Shown: piece after piece, positions 35,076 through 42,789 of the stretch
Position numbering within the stretch: the stretch's first letter is position 1
Layout: each line of letters starts with the position of its first letter
Assembly: GCF_019890675.1 (NCBI RefSeq)
Contig: NZ_JAIOAA010000009.1
Coordinates: forward strand, 1-64,000
Length of the DNA: 64,000 bases
Origin: Micromonospora sp. PLK6-60
Lineage (GTDB): Bacteria; Actinomycetota; Actinomycetes; Mycobacteriales; Micromonosporaceae
Reading direction: 5' to 3'
Program-made: the position numbers and the translations under genes
The notes under the pieces: model-generated
The model's input: the letters and a program-made list of their open reading frames with translations, nothing else
Database searches by the model: none
Told to the model about the DNA's origin: nothing

Positions 35076-37030
35076 GACACCCCTCCACTGCTCGCCCCGG
35101 GGATGATGCGGGCCTTGAGATGCAGCCGGCCCGCGGCGTCGTACTCGGCCGAGTCGATGACATACGTCTGCCCCCGGCCGAGCAGCAGTTCCCGCTCGGC
35201 GGGGAACTTCGAGACGCCGTCAACGTACATGGCGGGGGTGCCGGCAGGCACCTCCAGGTGCAGCACCACCGGCTTGTGCGGGGCGAAGTTCGGGTCGGGG
35301 CCCAGTGCCGTGGAGAGGTACGCCGGTTCGCGCTGGACGCTGCCGACCAGATCCGCCGGGTCGCAGTTGAAGGCGTTGAGCCCGGTCTCCCGGGTGACCA
35401 TGACGTTCTCCGGCACCGGGCGCAGCCCCATCGACTCGTCGATCCGGTCGACCACCTCGGACAGCTCGGGGCTCATCGGCGAGTGCCCGCGCAGGGCTCC
35501 GTTGATGTCCTTGTAGTCCGGCGGCCACGGCGCGGCCCCCGGCGGGTTCTCGCCCGTGTACCACCTGAGCGCGTCGGCCTGGTCGGGGGTGAGATCGGAC
35601 TGCGCCTGCGCCCAGGTGTCCCGGCCGTAGGCCGCGCCGTCGGCGTTGCTGGCGAACTCGCGCGGCGGCGGCAGGTCGGCGGGCCGCGCCGACGGATCGG
35701 CGGGATCAGCCGGGTCGGCGGGATCAGCCGGATCGGCCAGGTCGGCGGGATCGGCCGGATCAGCCGGGTCGGCGGGATCAGCCGGATCAGCCGGGTCGGC
35801 GGGATGAGCCGGGTCGGCGGGGTCCGTCGGGTCGGCGGGGTGAGCCGGGTCGGGCGGGCCGTGGTCGGGTTTCGGCGGCGCATGGCCGTCGGCCCCACCG
35901 CCGGGTGATCCGGACGGCTGGCCGGCCCCCCCGGCGTCCGGGTGCGGGGTCGTGGGCGTGGCCGCCCCGGAGCCGCCACCCGAACCCGCGCCCGGGCCGC
36001 CACCGGACCCGCCACCCGGGCTGCCACCGGAGCCGCCACCCGGGCTGCCACCGGAGCCGCCACCCGGGCTGCCACCGGAGCCGGGGGCGTGCGGTGTGGT
36101 GGTGCCCGGAGCGCCGGAATGCCCGGGGCCGCCGGCCGGGCTGTCGGTCGCCCACGGGGGGAGGGGCGGGCCGCCACCGCCGGCGGCGGTCGGGGTGTGC
36201 ACCCGGGGGCCGGTGGTCGGCAGGTCCGGGGTGCCGGGGCCGCCGCCGGGCGTACGCCGCAGCGCCTTGAGCACCGACTCCAGGGTGTCCACGATCTCGC
36301 CGAGGCGGGCGAGGATCGGCCGGAGCCGGCTGATGCTGGAGGCGAGGGCGGTGAGGATCTTGGCCACCTTCGCGACCCACTTGGCCACCAGGGCGGACAC
36401 CTGGGTGGCCACCCAGGGGGTGGCGATGCCGAGGGTGAGACCCGCCTCGGCCAGCCACTCCCAGAGGCGGACCGCGAGCACCGACACGAAGTCGGCGATC
36501 AGGTCCCGGACCAGCTCGCGGACCAGGGACACCAGCAGGCCGGCGCCCTCGACGATCAGGCCGAGCAGGTCGGCGGCCCCGCCGATCTCGGTGAGGCTGT
36601 GCAGGTGCTGCTCGGCGTAGCGCCGATAGGCGTCCGACGCGCTGCCCGCCCACCCGGCGAGTTCGTTGCTGACCGCGGCGCCGAGGGCGGTGGCCTGGTC
36701 ACCGACGTGCCGGGCCACGTTGCGCCAGGTCTGCGCGTACGCGGCGATCTGGTCCGGGTCACCGGCCAGCCAGTCGAGGGCGTCGGAGAGCGGCTGCACG
36801 TGCTCGATCAGCCAGGCCACGCCCCACGAGACCAGGGAGCCCAGCGGGTCGGTGCAGAAGGCCAGCGCCTCCATCGACGTGCCGAAGCCGCCGATCGTCA
36901 GGTCCACCCAGGAGCCGGACTCGATGCCGGAGCGCAGGTCGGCGATGCTCTCGGCGACGCCGACGCCGGTGTACCACTCGGTGCTGTCCTGCCGTTGCGC
37001 GACCAGGGGGTTGGCCACGCCGGCGGTCAC
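35072..37030 (-). CDS. WXG-type polymorphic toxin with C-terminal ADP-ribosyltransferase
   Basis: 652 residues. N-terminal half is helical and of WXG/ESX-substrate type: ELAGWAGSASDAYRRYAEQ around residues 124-141 and a long hydrophobic helical stretch to about 245. The middle (about 270-455) is low complexity: GGSPGGGS repeats then PAD/PAH/PTD tripeptide repeats. The C-terminus (about 455-652) has the R-S-E triad of arginine-type ADP-ribosyltransferases: Arg547 in MVTRETG, Ser573 in YLSTALG, and the ExE pair 612-614 in FPAERELLLGRG. It would modify target-cell proteins with NAD-derived ADP-ribose. GTG start overlaps the EspC-like stop (GTGA). Confidence 0.85.
   Translation of the reverse strand: MTAGVANPLVAQRQDSTEWYTGVGVAESIADLRSGIESGSWVDLTIGGFGTSMEALAFCTDPLGSLVSWGVAWLIEHVQPLSDALDWLAGDPDQIAAYAQTWRNVARHVGDQATALGAAVSNELAGWAGSASDAYRRYAEQHLHSLTEIGGAADLLGLIVEGAGLLVSLVRELVRDLIADFVSVLAVRLWEWLAEAGLTLGIATPWVATQVSALVAKWVAKVAKILTALASSISRLRPILARLGEIVDTLESVLKALRRTPGGGPGTPDLPTTGPRVHTPTAAGGGGPPLPPWATDSPAGGPGHSGAPGTTTPHAPGSGGSPGGGSGGSPGGGSGGSPGGGSGGGPGAGSGGGSGAATPTTPHPDAGGAGQPSGSPGGGADGHAPPKPDHGPPDPAHPADPTDPADPAHPADPADPADPADPADPADPADLADPADPADPADPADPSARPADLPPPREFASNADGAAYGRDTWAQAQSDLTPDQADALRWYTGENPPGAAPWPPDYKDINGALRGHSPMSPELSEVVDRIDESMGLRPVPENVMVTRETGLNAFNCDPADLVGSVQREPAYLSTALGPDPNFAPHKPVVLHLEVPAGTPAMYVDGVSKFPAERELLLGRGQTYVIDSAEYDAAGRLHLKARIIPGASSGGVS
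35695..35852. repeat. 9/18-bp tandem repeats encoding the PAD region of the toxin
   Basis: Degenerate tandem units such as GGGATCAGCC and GGGTCGGCG alternate for about 150 bp. They encode the Pro-Ala-Asp spacer and are coding, not CRISPR-like. Confidence 0.8.
36011..36082. repeat. Three perfect 24-bp tandem repeats in the toxin gene
   Basis: Three identical 24-bp units beginning GCCACCCGGGCTGCCACCGG at 36011, 36035 and 36059. On the coding strand they give GGSPGGGS linkers. Confidence 0.9.
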
Positions 37031-37347
37031 CGGTACATCCCGGTGAAGCCCGCGGAGATGCCCGACTCCGCGTCGTCGTAGGCGTTGGCGTTGTGGTCGA
37101 GCGCGGCGGCCGCGCTGTGCAGGGCCGCCTCGGCGGCGCTCAGCGCCGTCACGGCGCGGTCCTGCAGGACGTTCAGGAACAGCGGGATCGCCTGGCAGAC
37201 CGGCAGCTTGCCGTACGCCGCACCGCCCATCCGCACCTGCGCCGCCGCGGCCTGGGCGGTGCCCACCTCGTCGGCGATCCGGTCCACCGACCGGGCGTGC
37301 CGCACCAGCGCGGCGCTGGTGACCTGGAAGCCGTCACCAGCGGCCAC
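37027..37347 (-). CDS. EspC-like ESX secretion-associated protein
   Basis: 106 residues, all-helical, matching the actinobacterial ESX-1 secretion-associated (EspC/DUF2580) pattern: FQVTSAALVRHARSVDRIAD at the start, then IPLFLNVLQDRAVTALSAAE and a tail with NANAYDDAESGI. Such proteins pair with larger WXG-type substrates and help type VII export. Its stop overlaps the toxin start (GTGA) and its start overlaps the YbaB-like gene by 14 nt, so all four genes are one operon. Confidence 0.8.
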   Translation of the reverse strand: MAAGDGFQVTSAALVRHARSVDRIADEVGTAQAAAAQVRMGGAAYGKLPVCQAIPLFLNVLQDRAVTALSAAEAALHSAAAALDHNANAYDDAESGISAGFTGMYR

Positions 37348-37768
37348 GGTGGCCCCCGGCGTCCGGCGCGTCCGACTCGTCCTCCGGCTGCTCGGGGAAG
37401 CGCCGGGCGTAGCTGGCCACCACAGCGCGGCCGGTCTCCGACTCCGCGCCGACGGTCTCCGCCGTCGCCTGGGCCACCTCCGCGGCGAGCCGGCCCTGGG
37501 CGCGCCGCATCACCGTGAGCACCTCGGCGGCGATCTCGTCGGCCCGCCACCGCAGCACCCGGTCGTCGAGGCGCAGGTCGGTCATCGCGCCGGTCGCGGC
37601 CACGGTGACCCGCACCGCGCCCTCGGCCCCGTCCGCGGTGGCCGACAGGGCGGCCACCCGCTCGGACAGCGCCTGGGCCCGGGCGGCGCGCTCGGACACG
37701 CTCGCCGTCCAGGACGCCACGAACCGTTCGGTGGCCGCGCCGAAGTCACCCGCCGGCATCTGGGTCAT
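37334..37768 (-). CDS. YbaB/EbfC-like protein, first gene of the toxin operon
   Basis: 144 residues. Central YbaB-type stretch GAVRVTVAATGAMTDLRLDD followed by LRWRADEIAAEVLTVMRRAQ, preceded by a heptad-rich helix (SVSERAARAQALSERVAAL). YbaB proteins bind DNA in other bacteria, but in actinobacteria divergent copies routinely head ESX/EspC substrate operons, where the role is probably chaperone-like (inference). GGGGAGGA precedes the ATG at 37768. No T7SS core genes (EccB/C/D/E) lie in the window, so secretion would rely on a system elsewhere. Confidence 0.75.
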   Translation of the reverse strand: MTQMPAGDFGAATERFVASWTASVSERAARAQALSERVAALSATADGAEGAVRVTVAATGAMTDLRLDDRVLRWRADEIAAEVLTVMRRAQGRLAAEVAQATAETVGAESETGRAVVASYARRFPEQPEDESDAPDAGGHRGRW

Positions 37769-38139
37769 GCCGTCCTCCCCGTTGCTCGGGCGCGTCCTCC
37801 CGCCCGTTCGCGCCGGTGGCCGGCCCGGCCACGGCTGACCCACCGTACGCCATTCCGGCCCCGTCCCGGGGGCCGGTGAACCGGCCCTCCACAAGGGCTT
37901 CCGACGCGCGAGCACCGAATTGTCCGCCGGTCCCGGCGCGGGCGCAGTCGGCTGTCCGACGGTACGGCCGTCGGAAACCTCACAGGACGCGAAGTGCCTG
38001 GTCGCAGCAGTGTTGAAGGAGAACGAGAAGCGACGACGACGGGCCTCGTCCCACTCCTCGGACACGCCACCTTCCGCCGTTGCCGGCCCCGAGCCGGCGA
38101 CCGGCTCGGCGGCCGAGCGAAGAAAGGAAGGGCCCGACC
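37769..38139. other. Divergent promoter region between toxin operon and Ig-like gene
   Basis: 371 bp without a gene. TCCGACGG (37955-37962) and CCGTCGGA (37968-37975) form an exact 8-bp inverted repeat with a 5-bp centre, a candidate operator. No convincing -10/-35 pair identified. Confidence 0.5.
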
Positions 38140-38409
38140 ATGGCCGCTCCGACCGCGTCCGCCTCGCTGAACGCCACCACCTACTCGCCCGGGGAGCAGA
38201 TGCTCCTCACGGTGACCTACGGCGACCCGGACACCCAGCAGGTGACCGTCACCGTCGTGGTCACCGACTCGAAGGGCAACAGCAGCAACCCGGTGAAGGT
38301 CAACGCCGTCATCGATCCGCTGACCGTGACCGTGACCGACGACTCCGCCCGCGCCTGGACCAAGGTCTCCGACACCGGTTCGGTCGCCGTCTACCGGGCG
38401 GTGGCGTGA
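38140..38409 (+). CDS. Small Ig-like beta-sandwich protein
   Basis: 89 residues, no signal peptide. Alternating strands (SLNATTYSPGEQMLLTVTYG; QQVTVTVVVTDSKGNSSNPV) read like one Ig-like or tail-fibre-type domain. AAAGGAAG lies ahead of the ATG. The stop overlaps the next start (TGATG), so it is coupled to the glycosidase-like gene and may be its carbohydrate- or surface-binding partner. Similar pairs occur in actinophage tail regions, but no other phage gene is present here. Confidence 0.55.
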   Translation: MAAPTASASLNATTYSPGEQMLLTVTYGDPDTQQVTVTVVVTDSKGNSSNPVKVNAVIDPLTVTVTDDSARAWTKVSDTGSVAVYRAVA

Positions 38410-39446
38410 TGGCCCGGGTCACCGTCACCGTGCGCGACAAGGCGGGGAACGCCGCCACCGCGATCGCCGACTACGGCATCGCCCCGCCGGTGCTGGGCGG
38501 CTACTACCTCGCCGGGAACGCCGACCCGACGGCGGACCTGGCGGGCGGGAACTTCCGCTCGCTCACCCAGTACCGCAGCTTCGCCGACGGCTACACCTTC
38601 CCGGGCTACCAGAAGACCTGGCTCACCACCCTCGGCCAGGCCGGCATCCAGATCAATATGGTGCTGGAGCTGAAGCACTACGGCAACTCCAACACCGGCG
38701 CGCAGACGTTCACCGTGGACGGGGTGACGTACACCGTCCCGGCGCCCGCGATGACCATCCAGCAGCAGCCCGGCACGACCTGGCCCAAGGCGTACGGGTA
38801 CGGCCAGGTGCTCGCCGGCCAGTGCGACGGCCTGTTCGCCCGTGCGCTGTCCCAGTACCGGACGCTGGGCTTCGGGGTGAACATCCAGCTCGCCTCCGAA
38901 CTCGACACCGACCACCAGTACGGCACCACCGAGTCGGGGGTGGCGTACGGCTGGGTCGACTCCGACGCCCGGGCGGTGCAGGCGGTGACCTACATCGTCA
39001 ACTGGTTCAAGGCGCGCAGCCTGCCCGCCGGCACCACCTTCTCGGTCGGGGTCGGCGGCTGGGACCGGGCCAGCTACCAGCGCACCCACCCGGAGGCGCT
39101 GATGGCCAAGCTGGACTTCCTGCACTGGAACGTCTACGCCACCAGCCCCGGCGACACCGCGCTCGCCCGGTTCCGCCGGACCAAGGACTGGGCGGTGGCC
39201 GACCTGGGGCCGGTCGCGCTGTCCCGACCGGTGCTGATCGGCGAGTGGGGCGTACGGGTGGCCGAGTTCCCCGACCAGGCCGCCTGGATCGCCACCGTGC
39301 CACCGGCGATCGCCCAGCTGAACGCGGCGGGCCGGCCCCGGATCGCCCGGACCAACTACTTCAACTCCGGCTGGGGGACGCTCTCGCCGAAGGCGACCGG
39401 GCTCGCCGCGTTGCGCGCCGCGTACGCCACCCCGCCGTACGTCTGA
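38409..39446 (+). CDS. Clan-A glycoside hydrolase-like TIM-barrel protein
   Basis: 345 residues, no signal peptide. It starts with a short beta region (RVTVTVRDKAGNAATAIADY), then a TIM barrel. Two glutamates at the expected ends of strands 4 and 7 are visible: IQLASELDTDHQY (acid/base) and PVLIGEWGVR (nucleophile), with LHWNVYA and GVGGWDRASY between. Family assignment within GH clan A is not possible by eye. Missing export signal suggests phage-type release or an internal role. A hairpin with T-run follows at 39478. Confidence 0.65.
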   Translation: MARVTVTVRDKAGNAATAIADYGIAPPVLGGYYLAGNADPTADLAGGNFRSLTQYRSFADGYTFPGYQKTWLTTLGQAGIQINMVLELKHYGNSNTGAQTFTVDGVTYTVPAPAMTIQQQPGTTWPKAYGYGQVLAGQCDGLFARALSQYRTLGFGVNIQLASELDTDHQYGTTESGVAYGWVDSDARAVQAVTYIVNWFKARSLPAGTTFSVGVGGWDRASYQRTHPEALMAKLDFLHWNVYATSPGDTALARFRRTKDWAVADLGPVALSRPVLIGEWGVRVAEFPDQAAWIATVPPAIAQLNAAGRPRIARTNYFNSGWGTLSPKATGLAALRAAYATPPYV

Positions 39447-39477
39447 GATCGCCCGGGAAACGGTGACCCGACAACGC

Positions 39478-39507
39478 GGAAAGGCCCACGGAATTGGTGG
39501 GCCTTTT
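39478..39507 (+). terminator. Intrinsic terminator
   Basis: AAAGGCCCAC (39480-39489) pairs with GTGGGCCTTT (39497-39506), 7-nt loop, followed by T. It is one of the few classical stem/T-run terminators in the window. Confidence 0.8.
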
Positions 39508-39778
39508 CCTCGCCCGCGCTCCGGAATACGATGCGCGGGTCACCCGTGTGATTGACGCCGATCGTCATTCGGTCGACCCTCGACACACCCGGCTCAGGCC
39601 GTGGTCCCGCTCGTCTTCCGTTGCCCGTCCACTCGGCCGAGGGCAACACATTGCCTCGACCGGCTCGCTGGTGCCAGGCTCGACGGTAGGCACCACCGCG
39701 AGTTCGGCGACGCCGGTCAGCCCCGACCCGACCCGCCGCCGTCCACCACGGACACACCATTCCGCCCGCGAGTCGCGG

Positions 39779-39796
39779 CGAGAGGAAATCCTCTCG
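39779..39796. promoter_or_regulatory. Palindrome upstream of the TIR operon
   Basis: CGAGAGGA-AA-TCCTCTCG: exact 8-bp arms, 2-bp centre, ending 34 bp before the TIR start codon. It could be an operator or a 5'-leader hairpin. The rest of 39510-39830 holds no gene. Confidence 0.5.
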
Positions 39797-39830
39797 ACGC
39801 GCCTGGCGGGCCCGTGTGGAAAGGTCCCCG

Positions 39831-40460
39831 ATGGCCGCCATATTCATCAATTACCGTACCGACGACGACGCGTCCGCCGCCGCCCTGGTGGACCGGGAAC
39901 TGTGGCGCGTGTTCGGCCGGGATCGGGTTTTCCGGGACTGCCGTTCGTTGCGTACCGGCCGCGACTTCCAGCCGGAGATCCAGCGGGCGCTGGAGCGCAG
40001 CACCGTGCTGCTGGCGCTGGTCGGTCCCCGCTGGTGGGAGCTGCGCGACGAGCGGGGGCGACGCCGGATCGAGGACCCGGACGACTTCGTGCGGATGGAG
40101 ATCAGGTACGCCCTCGGCCGGCCGGACATGGTGCTGATCCCGCTGCTGCTCAACGGCGCGACGCTGCCGAAGGCGCACCAGCTCCCGGCGGACATCGCCG
40201 GGTTCGCGCACCGGCACTGGGCGGAGTTCCGGGCCCGCCACGACGAGGCGGACCTGCGCACGCTCGTCGACGAGCTGTCGGCGCACCTGCCCCGGCCGGG
40301 CCCCGGTGCCGGCCCGGACCAGGCCGGCGGCACGGACCAGGCCGGTGGTGCGGACCAGGCCGGCGAGTACAACGGCATCCACGTCCAGGGCGGCGCCGTC
40401 TTCCATGGCCCGGTGGCCGGCCGGGACCAGTATCTCCCGGGTGGCGGGGACCGTGGCTGA
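39831..40460 (+). CDS. TIR-domain effector with C-terminal signalling motif
   Basis: 209 residues. TIR domain about 1-150: MAAIFINYRTDDDASAAALV (box 1), VFRDCRSLRTGRDFQPEI, STVLLALVGPRWW, and FVRMEIRYALGR with Glu90 at the position of the TIR NADase catalytic glutamate. Bacterial TIR enzymes degrade NAD or make signalling nucleotides. A DQAGG-repeat linker (163-178) leads to a glycine-rich tail, IHVQGGAVFHGPVAGRD (183-199), which matches a motif near the N-terminus of the next protein. GGAAAGG is 7 nt before the ATG. It is the first of four overlapping genes (stop overlaps next start by 8 nt). Confidence 0.85.
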   Translation: MAAIFINYRTDDDASAAALVDRELWRVFGRDRVFRDCRSLRTGRDFQPEIQRALERSTVLLALVGPRWWELRDERGRRRIEDPDDFVRMEIRYALGRPDMVLIPLLLNGATLPKAHQLPADIAGFAHRHWAEFRARHDEADLRTLVDELSAHLPRPGPGAGPDQAGGTDQAGGADQAGEYNGIHVQGGAVFHGPVAGRDQYLPGGGDRG

Positions 40461-42789
40461 GGAGCCGAAGGCCGCGGCGGGCCCGGCCGCCCCGGGAACC
40501 GCCCCGAAGCCCGGTGCCGGTCCGGCCGGCACCGCGAAGGCAGGTGCCGGTCCAGCCGGCGCCGCGAAGGCCGGGGCCGGCGGTCCGGCGGCCGGGGCGG
40601 GCGCCGACCCGAAGGGCGGCCAGCCGGGCCAGGCCGCCGACGGGGCGGTGGCGGAGGGGCTCGCCGCCGGTACGGGTGACGGACCGAAGAACCACCGGGC
40701 GGCCGAGGGGGACGCCCGGGCCGGTGACGAGGACCGCACCCGCGAGCAGGAGGAGTTCCGCCGGACCCGGTCGCGAGGACTCGGCGCGTACGGCGTCCGC
40801 AAGGGCGCCATCGTCGTCGGTGGTGCGGAGAACACCTTCAACGGGCCGGTCGCCGGCCGGGACGTCATCATCGGCGCCGCCGCCGGCGACCAGGCGGTGT
40901 CCCAGCAGTTGCCGCCCCGGACGGTGGCCGAGGTCGGCGACGTGTACGTCCCGCCGGGCGGCTTCGACGAGATCCGGCACGCCTGCGACGGCCGGTTCCT
41001 GCTGCTGTTGCGCTGCTGCCGCCGGTGGGGCGGCAGCACCACCGCGGTGGAGCTGGTGCGCGGCATGGCGCAGGTGCACGAGCTGCGCTTCGGCGGCGAC
41101 CTGGCGAACCTGCCGGTGGAGTCGCTGCCCGAGGGGTACGGCTACGTCTTCGACCGGATCACCGCCCGCCAGGTCGCCTCGCTGCGGGCGCAGGACCTGG
41201 CGGTGCTGGAGGAGCGCCTGGCCAAGCGGGACAGCAAACTGGTGGTCGTGGTCGACGCCGAGTGGCGGTTCGCCGACCACGCGGTCGAGCGGGCCGCCCA
41301 GCGGATCACCGGCCCGCCCGCCGCCGCCGAGCTGGTCACCCGGCACCTGACCCTGCTGCTGGACTCGGCCCCGGAGGCGGACCGGCTGCTGGCCGAGCCG
41401 GGCGTCGGCGAGCGGCTGGCCGCGGTCGGGCCGGATTCGTTCGACGCGTCCCAGCTGGTCGAGCTGGCCCGCGACCTGGCGGAGGTGGCCCGGCACGAAC
41501 TCGGCTTCGAGGAGGCGTTGAGCCGCTTCGAGGAACGCTCCCAACGCGACGTCGAGTCCTGGTACGACGACACCGAGGCGCTCGACCAGCGGGCCCTGGT
41601 GCTCGCGCTGGCGGTGCTCGACGGGATGCCGTTCGACGCGGTCGCCCGGGCCAGTGGCCTGCTGCTGGACGCGTGGCGGGCGGACGAGGCCGGCGCCGGG
41701 GCGCCGCCGCGGCGGGACCGCCGGCCCCGCACGGTCCGGCTGCGTGCCGCCCGGGCGCGGATCGACCGCGAGGTCTGGTCCGCCCGGTACGGCAGCGGCG
41801 AGCTGGAGGTGGCGTCGTTCCTCGACGACACCTACCCCCGCCGGATCCTGCGGCACGCCTGGCACGAGCACGACTACGACCGGGAGCTGTTGCTGCGCTG
41901 GCTCCGGCAACTCGCCGTCGACGTGGAGGGCCGGGTCGGGATCCGGGCCGCGCAGGCGATCGGCTACCTGAGCTGGTTCGCCTTCGACACCATCCGGCGC
42001 GACATCATCACCCCGTGGGCGGGCAGCGGCGACGGCGGCCTGCGGGAACGCGCGGTGGCGGCGCTGGAGGTCGCGGCCCGTGGCCCGGAGGTGGCCGAGC
42101 GGGTGTTCCGGCTGGTGCTCGACTGGTACGGCCGGCGCGACCCGGCGCTGCGCCGGATGGCGGCCCGCGCGCTGGGCGACAGCGTCGGCATCCTGCTGGC
42201 CGGCGGGCCCGACGAGCGCCTCGCCGAGCTGGCCGAGGACGACGACCCGGTGCTGCACATCCTCATCGGCGACAGCATCGCCGAGCTGGTGAAGGAGACG
42301 GCGGACGCCGGCCGGCGGGTGGCGCTGCTGCAACTGCTGGACGACTGGTCGGCGGAGCATGCCGACGGCCGGCAGTCCGCCGGGGTGCTGGCCTTCCTGG
42401 AGGTGGCCGCCTCGCTCTGGCTGCCCCGGTCCACCCCGGACGGCGAGGTGCACTGGCCCGCGCTGCTCTGGCTGGCCACCGCCGGGGCGACCGAGGACGC
42501 CGAGCTGGCGCCCGCCCGGCCGATCGTCGCCCGGCTCTGGGGCCGGGCGCTGGTCGCCCCGGGGGCCGACGACGCCGTGCACCGGGTGCTGGGCGGCTGG
42601 GCGTGGAGCGCGCAACGGTGGCCGGAGCTGCGGCCGCACCTGGTGCAGCTGCTGGTGGAGGCGGCGACCACGGATCGGCAGGGGCGGTTGCTGGCCGCGC
42701 ACGCGCGGCGGTGGCGGGATCCGGAGCCGCTGGCGCCGGACATCGCGGCGAGATTGTTGGACGTGCTGGACAGAAGGGGCCGTGGGTGA
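40453..42789 (+). CDS. NLR-like sensor with matching motif, degenerate P-loop and helical repeats
   Basis: 778 residues from GTG 40453 (GTG 40441 is an alternative). Residues 1-65 are Ala/Gly/Pro-rich. Residues 118-140 (GAIVVGGAENTFNGPVAGRD then VII) match the TIR tail. A nucleotidase-like region follows: DVYVPPGGFDEIRHACDGRF, LLLLRCCRRWGGSTTAVELV where Walker A should be, but with no Lys, then a possible Walker B KLVVVVDAEWRF. From about 430 on it is helical with HEAT-like units (RVGIRAAQAIGYLSWF; LRERAVAALEVAARG; LRRMAARALGDSVG). The layout is that of STAND/NLR sensors. The stop overlaps the SPFH start (GTGA). Confidence 0.75.
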   Translation: MAEEPKAAAGPAAPGTAPKPGAGPAGTAKAGAGPAGAAKAGAGGPAAGAGADPKGGQPGQAADGAVAEGLAAGTGDGPKNHRAAEGDARAGDEDRTREQEEFRRTRSRGLGAYGVRKGAIVVGGAENTFNGPVAGRDVIIGAAAGDQAVSQQLPPRTVAEVGDVYVPPGGFDEIRHACDGRFLLLLRCCRRWGGSTTAVELVRGMAQVHELRFGGDLANLPVESLPEGYGYVFDRITARQVASLRAQDLAVLEERLAKRDSKLVVVVDAEWRFADHAVERAAQRITGPPAAAELVTRHLTLLLDSAPEADRLLAEPGVGERLAAVGPDSFDASQLVELARDLAEVARHELGFEEALSRFEERSQRDVESWYDDTEALDQRALVLALAVLDGMPFDAVARASGLLLDAWRADEAGAGAPPRRDRRPRTVRLRAARARIDREVWSARYGSGELEVASFLDDTYPRRILRHAWHEHDYDRELLLRWLRQLAVDVEGRVGIRAAQAIGYLSWFAFDTIRRDIITPWAGSGDGGLRERAVAALEVAARGPEVAERVFRLVLDWYGRRDPALRRMAARALGDSVGILLAGGPDERLAELAEDDDPVLHILIGDSIAELVKETADAGRRVALLQLLDDWSAEHADGRQSAGVLAFLEVAASLWLPRSTPDGEVHWPALLWLATAGATEDAELAPARPIVARLWGRALVAPGADDAVHRVLGGWAWSAQRWPELRPHLVQLLVEAATTDRQGRLLAAHARRWRDPEPLAPDIAARLLDVLDRRGRG

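Noticed and set aside
35695..36082. Tandem repeats resembling a repeat array
   Set aside because: Units are 9-24 bp with no unique spacers and lie in frame within the toxin gene; not CRISPR.
40306..40452. Longer upstream start for the NLR-like protein
   Set aside because: It would overlap the TIR gene by about 150 nt, has Arg/Thr-rich out-of-frame composition, and lacks a ribosome site.
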